A DNA stretch of 64,000 nucleotides from Rhizoctonia solani (Eukaryota; Basidiomycota; Agaricomycetes; Cantharellales; Ceratobasidiaceae): contig NC_057379.1 of NCBI RefSeq assembly GCF_016906535.1, positions 558,001-622,000 of the forward strand, written 5' to 3'. Shown here in pieces: positions 47,652 to 57,664 of the stretch. The notes under the pieces are model-generated. The model searched no databases. It saw only the letters and a program-made list of their open reading frames with translations, and was not told the origin of the DNA. Every line of letters begins with the position of its first letter. Position 1 is the first letter of the stretch. The position numbers were made by a program, and so were the translations under genes.

Positions 47652-49931
47652 TTATAGACACTGGTCGTTTCCCCCCTCCGGCTTTCCTCCAGATGGCCAC
47701 TCCTGCTCAATCTTCCTTGCAAGTTCTGTTACCTCTTTTCCAACAGCACCTCCTTCCTCACTGTGTCCAAACCCGATCAGCAACTCTTGTCGTGCCTGCA
47801 TAAGTGTATGGTGTGCCAATCGAAGACGTTCAAATCCTTTCGGTATACCCATTTCGTCACCAGCAACCCAAGTTAGGTTGGCCTTGGGGTCGAGTTGGGC
47901 GGGGTGGGTTCGGGAGGCTCCTGTCCTTCAGGATAATATCATCTACAGCTAGCAGTTTGCCGAGTTCTGCATATGTTACTGCTCGAACGGGATGTCCGGC
48001 TGGAAGGACCGCAGATATCCCAGCGGCGACACGCGCTGCCGCACGAATAGCTTCGTCAAGGATAGATCGATCGAGATCGAGGCGAGAGATGAGGAGTGAA
48101 AGATGCAGTCGCGACAATGCTAGTAATGGGTGTGCGCTCGGGTGGAAAAACCGAGAAACCATAGGTATAAGATTGGACGTGTACTTGAACGCTCGTTCGG
48201 GGTCTAGCAAACCAGCGCACAGGGTGAGGCTTTGGTGGTATGTCAGTCCTGGACCCCGGAAATAACTAACCAGAGAATTGAAGTTCCTCCGCCCTTTCGA
48301 GCCCTTCTTCTCCGAGCCGGATTGCATCTGCGATCGCCGGGGGTTCGATAGTACACGATATTGCACTGTAGACATTGAACCTCTGTTTTCTTCAATTTGG
48401 AATCATCTAGTCCTAATGGTAGAGATTAGCTTTGGTGACTGGCCCAGTTGTGATTGCATACTAGGCATTGGCAGGAAGCCCTCGCACGATTTTGACGCAC
48501 ATCGGAGTGCTCGGCGGCTGTCGACGTACGGGGTCTTGACGAGGGATGTCGTTTCACAGTTAGGGCAATGGCACTTGAAGAAATAACGCTCTTGAAGAAT
48601 TTCTGTCTGTGTTCCATGGCAACGTTAAATCGACATAACTAGTAGTGAGCTAAGGGGCGTTGTCAGCAAACTTCCCAAGCGTATGAGGTATCTGCACCTC
48701 TTCACCCGGGGGATTTTTCCTATGGCTATGATAAGCATTTCATTTGGTACTTTTTTGGTCTCGGAGGCTTTGGGGAAAACAACCACACAGTTGGGCACAC
48801 ATGAGTGATTTATCAATGCTGCGACAGGAGAAAGCGCGACACCAATCGGTGTCAACGAAGGGGTAGAGAGGGTGTGCGCATTTGCTGAAAACTAGATGAC
48901 CTCTAATGTTAGTATTTCAGTATGCTCGGGTCGAGAGAATACAGAGGGCACCCACCTTCGATAATAGATCCACGATATCTTTTGCCGAACCCAGCCTCAA
49001 TTCCAATAATTTATTGGTATCGGGAGCTCCGTGGGAGACATAAGACGACAATGCGTGTCCAAGTCTGGTATAAGAGATGGTTTGAAGGGATGAAGGCTCA
49101 AGTTTGTCCCTATCTGTTAATCATGTTTAAATCGATTAAAAGTGAAGTTGTGGGCGGAGCCACTCACGGGATTCTAAAAGCTCAAATTCCTTGCGCTGCC
49201 GCCGATCGACCATTTAGCCAACGAATAAGGAGTTATCACGTAGCTTACCTTGACACTATTCGACTTCTCACGAGAGTGAAGCCATACTAAACGCCCCAGT
49301 GCCGACAGTTTCCGAAGGCACGAATACGGTTTCCGAAGGCACGAATACGGTACCCACAGTGCCCTCACTACTCCCTTCGTCAGACTCTGAGGTAGTTCCT
49401 CGTTTCTCTGCATGTGCTACAAGAGCAGGGCATTCAAACTTGTGCAAAGGCCAGTCAGATTTTTGGCATGCCTGATTTAATGAATAAACGAAGACCGGTT
49501 GGTTATACATGTTATTGAATAATGATATTGGATAACAGACCTGATCACAATAGCATACAATTTTGCATCGCTGACATCTTAGTAAAGGTTTATTGGATTT
49601 TTGTTCTTCGTGACAACCGGAACAGTGGCTCGTCAGGTATTGCGTACTGAGAGCAGTTACATGAGGAACGAGCCGTAACATAGTTGCACCTGTTCCATTT
49701 TTACATTATCTGTTGGTCGAGCTAATAGGCAGCCATACCAGGTCTTGGAATAAATTGGTCAGGAAGAGAGGGTCTAGTCCAAATCCCTCGTCCATTATGG
49801 CCTACCCGCATCTCACATGGAGGACATCGGGAAAGATCTGAGTAACATCCCTCGGGCGGTGTGTACGGTTCAGTTGCTTTATATGCGTCTAAGCTACCAC
49901 CGGGTTGCCAACCGGCCTGCTGCATCCCCAT
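47652..49931 (-). CDS. SET-MYND (SmyD-type) protein-lysine methyltransferase, several apparent frameshifts
   Basis: The proposed start is MGMQQAGWQPGGSLDAYKAT at 49931. The SET N-terminus is EMRVGHNGRGIWT, followed by ATMLRLVPHVTALS and a MYND zinc finger (CSGCHEEQKSNKPLLRCQRC, then CYCDQACQKSDWPLHKFEC). Then come the SET core SPVAALINHSCVPNCVVVF and PPGEELTTSYVDLTLP, and the post-SET cysteines FFKCHCPNC with CASKSC. A C-terminal helical domain ends RLRLAHHTLMQARQELLIGF. At least four single-base losses are needed: 48708-48712 (GGGGG), about 48590-48602, about 47926-47935 and about 47898-47908. A 21-bp tandem duplication adds PYSCLRK. It is either a poorly sequenced gene or a decaying one. 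Confidence 0.78.
49309..49350. repeat. 21-bp tandem duplication in the SET-MYND gene
   Basis: Two identical consecutive copies of a 21-bp unit (TTTCCGAAGGCACGAATACG plus G). This is an in-frame seven-residue duplication in the coding frame. Confidence 0.85.
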
Positions 49932-50733
49932 TTCTCCAGGCTGCTCCCGTAGAAAACATGGTTAGCTATAGATTGAAGAATCGAGCGAAGACAGAAGATT
50001 TGTCATGTGACCATAGCTCATTGAAGATTGGTGCTTGATAGCCCAACGTTGTCTAGCCATGGCTCTTCACGAAAATACGCGCGGGGCAAATGCGCCACTG
50101 AAGGTCTTAAGTTTGAGAAATAGCATGGGCTAAAGGTAGAATTAGTCATCCAGACAATCGATATGTCCGGGTTACTTATTGTTATACATCTACAAGCTAT
50201 TTCATGAATAGAACCGAATCCGCAGCTGCAGGGGCGTTTGGTTGACCTGCCAGCAGTACTTGTCGCCAACTTGCTTTACTTCCTGTCGGTAGAACACTCT
50301 CTCGGCGAAGTGGACCCTGATCTTAATTTATTCATAGCATCAAACATATGATAGCTCGGAAGAATTAAGGAGCCTCGACGCCTATCGTTGCTCAACAAGC
50401 TGACTGATAAACTCAGCTTCTTATAGGCATATCTACGGAATTTATTGGCTACGTGGATAAGAAGTTAGGGATTGTTGAAATAAGTGTGATAACCATAGTA
50501 CTAATTTGATCCAGCCTACGAATGGTTCCCAGGTTAGAACCTGGGGACTGCATATACTGCTGCGGAATATGCAGGTCAATTTGCTTCGATAAAATGACGC
50601 AAGAAAGCTGATTGTTATACAATCCTCTATATATATGGGTCGTAACTCGACCGAAAACTCAACAAGCTATTTTCTTCGTCTTTTCTTAACTCGAGTACCT
50701 ATCCCGTCTTTTAAACAAATCTTTCTTTCTATC
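49932..50733. other. Divergent intergenic region
   Basis: About 800 bases upstream of both the SET-MYND gene and the small secreted protein gene. A TATATATA element near 50626-50636 lies about 100 bases before the ATG at 50734. No other gene seen. Confidence 0.4.
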
Positions 50734-51416
50734 ATGAAGACTGCCGCAGTTATCGTTGCTCTTCTCGGAATGGCAGTCGCCGTACCCGTAAGCAAATATA
50801 TGGCGATTTTGGCTATATTTTACTAACTTTGAACAGCTCTCTGGTACCCCAGTGGCCACTCTGACAACCGCCCGACTGATCTTCCCACTGGCCGCCCCAC
50901 CGGAGTTCGTCCTACTGGAGCTCGCCCTACCGGAACTGGTGCGCCAGGACAACACGGTCATGAAGGCGAACATCCTCCATTCCCCGCCTTTACCGATGGA
51001 CACCATTCCTTCACCGGAGTTCGCCCCTCGTTCACGGAGTTCGTCCCTCGTTCACGGGCGCTCCCCACTCGGGCGGCTCGCGCCCCACAGATCTCCCGTT
51101 CCCTTCGTTGGAAGCTAGGCAGCTCTCATCCCTCCCACCTCTTCCTACCGGCTCATTTAGCGACCGCCCCGAACATACCGGACGTCCCGAGCACACTGGC
51201 CGCCCCGAGCATACCGGTCGCCCTGAACACACTGGTCGTCCCGAACACACTGGCCCCGCACTCGTTCAGCGGCAGGCCCCCTCGCCCAACTGGTTCAATT
51301 ATTCGTGGCGATGAGCGCCCGGGAGGATGGCCCAGGCCCAGCGGATTCTCTCACTCTTTCAGCGGCGTCCGCCCTTCATTCACCCGCTCCCACCCAGCTC
51401 CGTCCCAGTCTGCATA
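50734..51416 (+). CDS. Small secreted Thr/Gly/Arg/Pro-rich repeat protein
   Basis: Exon 1 (50734-50787) encodes a clear signal peptide, MKTAAVIVALLGMAVAVP. A GTAAGC intron follows, and exon 2 begins at 50837. The mature part is built of short degenerate repeats: TGRPTGVRPTGARPTG near 50890-50940, FTGVRPSFT near 51005-51045 and five EHTGRP units of 18 bp near 51170-51255. These repeat classes lie in different reading frames, so no single continuous translation covers them all. Either single-base losses are present or only part is translated. The end is placed at the TAA after HPAPSQSA. It may be a cell-wall-associated or apoplastic protein. Function unknown. Confidence 0.5.
51170..51258 (+). 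repeat. 18-bp tandem repeat, five degenerate copies
   Basis: Units of the form GAACACACTGGTCGTCCC, with third-position variation, encode Glu-His-Thr-Gly-Arg-Pro. Substitutions at synonymous positions suggest selection on the peptide in this frame. Confidence 0.85.
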
Positions 51417-52121
51417 AGTAGCTGCGTACCTATTCTACCAAGATGGGCTTATTTAGCTTCTTCTTAGAGCAACTGGAGTGCTAAATGTGCTGCAACTTGG
51501 TTCCGTGTTTGTTATATGATGGGTTGTTGATCTGTATGTATGCGCAAGTGTCCAGAACGAGCATCAATACTATCCTTCTTTATGGCTGTATGGTTTAAAC
51601 CTGAGTTATATGGTAACGTTACAGCAATAGGGTGACGTACTCATACCTATCGCGATAAGATTCGTTAGGGAACCTTGACCATCGTCAGATTCGTCATCAT
51701 CAAGCGCACGATGAATGACACGTGTTATTGAATCATACCAAGGTAAAAATTTATACAGCATAAGAGATGACGAAGTTGTGCATATAGCATATAAGGCAAT
51801 AGAGGGATATTCAAAGTAAAGCTTCATGATAGAGGCATCTATAGGTAACAAGGGTTCGTAAGGGTTTACATGACTCTATTAATGAGTCGGGTGAGTTCAG
51901 CAGGACAGTTTCAAAATAATAAAGTAAATAAAATCCGTGTCCAGATAAAGGAAGGAAAATACGCCAATATTGTGCGTTGGGTTCGACTATCAACAAAACC
52001 GTCAGTTATGAGTAATCGGGATGGAACAACGCACTCACATCGACTAAATACGATACAGTTTAATAATTATTGACATACTTCCGGCTTCATTCAATATTCA
52101 AAGCGCAAGAAATTAGAATCG
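51417..52121. other. Intergenic, no gene recognised
   Basis: Convergent 3' region between the secreted repeat protein (+) and the second NFKBIL1-like gene (-). Only frames under about 80 codons. Confidence 0.4.
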
Positions 52122-53674
52122 TCATGCGGTGGCCAAAAGCTCCGTCAATGCCCGCGCTACTGCGTTTACGCCGTCTTTGACTGACTGAGCATGGCGAGGG
52201 TCAACTCGGCCCATGTATCGGCCCATCCACTTGTCGGGGTGCCATAGACGCATGGCATTACGAATACGCTCACGACGTGTGGACCCTCCACCGTCATGTA
52301 ACGAAGAAAGGAGGAAAGCACCGATCGACCGTGAGTTGAGTTGAGCGACACCAGTAGGCTGAGAAAAGGCAGGCCAAGGAATGTTATGGAAATTTAGTCT
52401 ACAGGAGCATCTGAATTCGAAAGTTCTGTCCAAGTATCCTCGTATCTTTGCCACGCCTCACGAGCCTGCTGGGCCTGTGATTTCTGTTGGTGGGTCCGCT
52501 CCGTAGAGAATTGGGGGTATTGAGGATATTGGGTGCTGGAAGTGTAAGAATGAGAGGTAGAGGTCTTGCGAGCACGTGGAGGAGTCCGTGATTGAGTTTG
52601 AGGGGGGACTTGTGGTTTAGACTGTGGTTGGGAGGCTCGAGTAAACCGTTCCGCCGTCATGAATCGAGATATCTCGGCATCGATACGAAGGCGACAGTCA
52701 TTCCGGACCTTGGTGAGTCGCAACATTTCCGCATCAATGGCACGCTTCTTCTCACGCCGCATGTCGGTGACTCGCCGAGCCTCGAGGTTGAATTCGGTGG
52801 TAGACTTGGAACGTTGAGTGGTGAAAGCAGCGAACGTGCTATCAAGTTTCGCCGAGAGATCCTGTTGCATGTCTCGGAGCATGAACCCGAGTATGAAGCA
52901 AGGGCAAGTCCCACTCGGTCAGTCCACGGTGAGCTAGAGAAGCCAGCTCATCGTCAACTCGTCTTCGAGCCTCTGCGCGGGCATCATGAAGGCGTTGGAG
53001 ATCCCGAGCTAAGCGCGCTTCTTCATTTCGTTTGGCCTGGATCAGGGACGAGGCGGTAGATTCTGCACGTTCAAGCTCGGAATTTCGGACCGTCTGGAGT
53101 CGGGTGTATTCGTAAGCCATTTGCTTCTCACTCTCCTGGAGCGTGGCCTCGAGGCAATCTAGCTCTGGGCCACGCTTCTAGGGTCCTGTATTTGGCGGAT
53201 ATAGTGGAAATCTCTGGCGACCCGTGCCTCCTCCTTACGAAGAGCGGATTCGAGAGTATTGATACTGTTCGTGAGGGAGGTGGCTCCAGATTCGACGATC
53301 GTGGCCAGACGGTGGAGGTCGTACCGGATTCGCTCGGACTCCTTGTGAGCGGTTTTGCTAACGGCATCGAGTGCCTTGACGAGAACATCGTGATTATGAT
53401 TAATTCTGAGTTCCACAACGGCTGTGTCACGGCGTATGCGCTCCTCTTCGCGAGCACGCAGCCGATTCTGGCGCTCGATGGAAGACGGTGTGCCAGTTCG
53501 ACTTGGCGGACGTGCAAAATTGGACGATGAATACGATCGGGAACGTGTTGCAGAAGAGCTAGGAGGAGGCCTAACAGGGGCTGTCTGTGATCTATGGGGA
53601 ACTCGTTGGAATCGGGTAGAGGGGTCTGCAGTCCCAGGTCGGGTTGGGTTATGAGGCGGAATGTAGGACGCCAT
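52122..53674 (-). CDS. Coiled-coil protein with NFKBIL1-like (J-like) C-terminal domain, copy 2, several apparent frameshifts
   Basis: The start is MASYIPPHNPTRPGTADPST at 53674. A Ser/Pro/Arg-rich N-terminus is followed by a long charged coiled coil (RLRAREEERIRRDTAVVELR, ELERAESTASSLIQAKRNEE, EARRVTDMRREKKRAIDAEM) and a Gln/Pro/Ser linker. The C-terminal domain reads LNFHNIPWPAFSQP, SIGAFLLSSLHDGG, RIRNAMRLWHPDKWMGRYMG, then NAVARALTELLATA, with TGA at 52122-52124. It aligns with copy 1 without large gaps. The frame moves by one base near 53167-53169 (GGG), at about 52900-52960 (probably twice) and near 52397. Copy 1 has its final intron inside HPD|K; copy 2 does not. Function unknown; HPD suggests chaperone-like contact or a splicing role by analogy. 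Confidence 0.68.
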
Positions 53675-56600
53675 AGCGGGCCAGCCGTCGATATTTGCAA
53701 AGCGAGTCGTATATAGCAATTGATTCGACAATGAGTATTACTGGACACAGTCCAGCGGAGCGATGGGGTGGTGAGAGAGGAGAATGAGAAGTTCGACTGA
53801 ATCAGCCGTTTTGAGTCCAATTTGACGTCTGGCTGTGCAACCCTACGGCGTGTGCAAAAAATCAAAAACGAGGCACGGCAAAGATGAAGGATTAATTTTT
53901 GCAGCGTCAACCCCACTGAGAGGCAAAGTATTGGCGGATGAGCGTTCTTAAGTTGCTCGAGGAAAGACACTTGTACGTAAATTATTCATGACAATTACTT
54001 GGAATGGGACATCTCTCATGACCAATAGATCAAGACCCTTTGATTTGACTATGTACATCATCCGTTTAAGGCTTTTCATACACGGCGCAGACTTTTCCGG
54101 CCATTCAAAGGAAATGCATTGAATGTACGTGTGAAGAATGTGGCGAATCGATGATAACGATGCGCAAAGCGCTAAGCATCAGGCATAAAAGCTGCACAAA
54201 GAAGGGCGCATATTAATTTTTTGCAACTTCATTAGATTTAATGAACATCGATGTGCAGATATCCAGGAACTGTGCGCGACCATGATTGTCATTTAATAGC
54301 GCAGTAATCGAGCCAGTAGAGTTCACTCGACGATTGGTTTCAGTCATAGGGGTGTTACAATAATGATAATTGGCGTTGTCATTGTAGCATATTCGGCTAC
54401 GCAAATGAAGCAATACTTCGAAGTATTGCTTGTAGTTGAATTCAACTACAGTACCTTGAGGCTCGACGAGGCGAGAGCCACAACTCTTACATTCCCAAAG
54501 CTTATTGATTTACGTAAATCCATAATCTATCCTGCACGCACCCCGCGTCTTCGATTCAAGGTGGCAGAGTATCCCCGCTTTGACTTGGGGAAAAAGTGGA
54601 CATACTACAACACGCCAGATCGTGTCGCCTGCAACATATGCACGTGGCTAGGAAAAAAGGTTATCGTCTTTGCTCCCCTTACCATCTTATAAATGCTCAG
54701 TTACGAAGTTCCTTGGCCGACTGCAAGTTGAATTAAAGGGTCAAAGTACACAATAAATACCAATGTAGGCACTTTTGGTAATGATGGACATGCAATATAT
54801 ATACTAATTTTACTCTTTCATAGAAAAAGAAACACTTATATCTAACCACACCCCATGCGCATCTACAAGCTGTTGGTTATTCGGGGCGCCACGCCGGCTA
54901 GTATTTAAATTAAACCCAAGTCAAGGGGCTGTAAATCTTGCTTTAAAGTACGAGCATAGCCAAGTAGACAGAGAAGACAGCTATCCAAAGGGTGCGTTGG
55001 AATGATTGCATATACGCAAGTGATACGCACGTGCTCAAAAACCATTCCACCTGTCGACAAGGTTAGCATGCTGGCCCCCACGAGTGATAGGAGTGTATCT
55101 TAGAAACGCATCGATAACAGTATCAAGATGAAAGTGGTGGAATCAGGCGGCGGTTATGACCACGACCACTCACGAACTAGATATAAAACAATGTACAAAC
55201 GTGGCTGGCGTTTCGCAGCCCCAAAGGTATGCGGGGTGTAATTATAGGTAACTTTTTTGAAGCATAATCTATGTATGATTCGCAGAAATGGGATTTTTAA
55301 AACGAACTTGACCGATTACTGAGTACTATACAAGTAAATTGTATGTATGCGGGCGCTCTTCAGGGTGCTTACAGGACTGTATGCAAGTTTTCAATCGGAG
55401 AATCAAGATGAGACGCTAGTATTATTGAAATCCGCATGCTCCGGGATTTTGCTCGCCGTTCTTCCGAGAGTTAATCTAGTAAGCGGCATACTAAGAGTCT
55501 AGTTTAAAACCTCGCCAAGAATGTTCGGGCCCGCTGGTCCAGCCTCACACTTTTCAATGTCGTGGGAGAATGCCAGGGCTGGGAAAGGGGGAGAGCATGA
55601 CGTTGCTGTTTGTTAAACGAAGGTTATATGTTATGGATACTGTGGTGCTCGCTGGTGTAGATTGCCAGCCAACCGAACCTGCTTCAATTACAAATACTAG
55701 CTATAGTGCATAAAGTACCTTGATCCGACCAAAAGCATACAATTTAAACCAGACCCAGCATCCCAAATCAATAAATTTACTCTGGGCTCTCACAAGATTT
55801 GATTTATCAGTATTCGGGTCGTAGTATTAGGAGAGACGATGAAGCCACCAAGCTAGAGGTATGCCGATATAATTAGCTACGAAGATTAGAGCGATAAATT
55901 TCAAGTAATAATTCACTATACGAAATCAATTCTCAACGCTGTCATACTTGTAGTACTCGGATTGTGTGTACCTCGGTTGCGACACTCAGTTATGCAGTTA
56001 CACAGTGAAAAGGAGCCCATCAATCCACTAACATCGTCTGAGGGCATTGCCTTGTTTCTGCAAGGTTACTCCGGGGCTACATCTGGACGCTTGGATGTGT
56101 GCTCACTAAATCATGTGGTGTGTATATAATAAATAAGTGACACCATTGTCGGGTACCGACGCCCGAAGCTACCATAAATAGTCATATCCGCACCTACTCA
56201 GCCGATCTCTATAAGCTGCGACGACCACTTATCTCTACCTCAGCTTTCAGGCTATATAAAAAAATTCATGTCAGCATTTTGGGGGCCTATGCTGCAAGCG
56301 AATTAAGGTCAGTGATCCCAGAACCGATCGCTTCCGCTAGTAAACGTATGGACACAGTATGAATTAAGCGCTTGAAGTTAATTCTTGGCCGCCAAGTAGC
56401 GCTACAATTCCATATATACATAGCATAGTTGAACGTTTTGTGTCGAAGCTTGCACGGGCGTAAAACATGAAACGAGGCACGTAGCTGCACGCTGTGTCGA
56501 CCTGCTCTCAACCCCCCCCCCACACCGTTCGGCCTTCATACACACCGAACGCTGCGACATGGCTTTGCCGTAACTTTCGCCCCGTCCCCCACGCCGCAGG

Positions 56601-57664
56601 CTCATAAAACCTAGCTTGGACGGTTCGTTCACGAGCCAGGCTCGCAGTCGGGCGCCCCTGATCCTCATTCGCTGCTTCGCAGCCCCGAGAGTTCACGACC
56701 AATACAGACGATTGTACGAGGGCTAATTTATATATTTAGAGCATAAGAGGCAAAGAAGTTTCGTATCATGATACATATATCATAATTTGCATCGGCCTTT
56801 AGGTATTTCCTTCAATACTTGCTGGCTTGAATATAACCAAGTTTTGTGGTATTAGTATGCATTTGGAGGGCAGAAGAGCTTCCCTACTGATGCTCCTAGG
56901 CGTCCCAGATGTCTGCATGATAACAGTGTAATTTGATGGCTCCTGGCCATGGTGTCCTCTATGACGCTTTTAGGCACCATGTAGTTCTCAAATTAAATCG
57001 GACTTTAGCTAGTTAGGGCTATTCCGCAGTGTGTCGATCCTCATAAAATCGTGTCACATCTGAACTGGATCGTCATGTGGCGTAAGTTTATGCTCGCACA
57101 TATTCAATCTCAACCGTAGGTCTACTTAAACATGGTTATATTCATGGAAGCATTGTGTTCTCATTCATGATCTCCATAGCACGAACTCGCTTGTTTGATT
57201 GTTTACGAAGATACGGAGTAATAGCGCTATAGAGTGCGCATATATTGACTAGAACGAGCATCAAGGCGAGAACCGAATAACACGCATATCACCGGAGTTG
57301 AGTATAGAAGCTCAGCCACCAAATCTCCCAGAGACGATCACACCCCAGCTTAAATTATGTTCACACCCGTTTGAGCGCCCATCGGACGTATATCCGACGG
57401 ACAAAATGCCCCGATACTATAGCATGTACCGCGGCGCACCGAAATGTGATGAATCAATCCTGGATCTACCCTGGTGGCCTACATAATGAAGTCATGATTG
57501 CCTGGAACAAGCAAATACAACGCACTTGGGCTTAATGAATCGATCCGAATAACCACAGGCCCCACTCATTAGTTTATAAATTTACAATCAAGTACCAGCT
57601 ACCGAATACCCATATTATAAATGGTTGGGGATGGGGCGGTTGCTTCGATACCTCCTCCTTACTC
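53675..57664. other. Gene-poor stretch of about 4 kb
   Basis: Contains the upstream region of copy 2, two perfect palindromes at 54408-54450, a run of C near 56510-56521 and many short frames. One is a 109-codon frame at 54363-54692 that spans the palindromes. I recognise no protein family, RNA gene or transposase remnant. Confidence 0.45.
54408..54450. repeat. Two abutting perfect palindromes (24 bp and 20 bp)
   Basis: 54408-54431 is a perfect palindrome centred on TTCGAA (arm AAGCAATACTTC). 54431-54450 is a second one centred on GAATTC (arm TGTAGTTGAA). They share one base. Both were checked base by base; pairing breaks immediately outside the limits given. Confidence 0.95.

Noticed and set aside
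51170..51258. Short regularly spaced repeats as a CRISPR-like array
   Set aside because: Units are contiguous, without spacers, and encode a peptide repeat in a eukaryotic genome.
50734..51416. Kex2-processed RiPP-type precursor
   Set aside because: The repeats lack the regular KR/RR cleavage sites expected between core peptides, so the class is not supported.
5340..53170. Programmed -1/+1 ribosomal frameshifting as the cause of the many frame changes
   Set aside because: The sites lie in unrelated genes, share no slippery heptamer or downstream structure that I can see, and include housekeeping fimbrin. Sequence error is simpler.
53128..53970. 280-codon minus-strand frame at the second NFKBIL1-like gene
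   Set aside because: It overlaps the coiled-coil coding frame out of register and has no coherent domain.
54363..54692. 109-codon plus-strand frame across the palindromes
   Set aside because: Composition is not gene-like, and the palindromes account for part of its openness.
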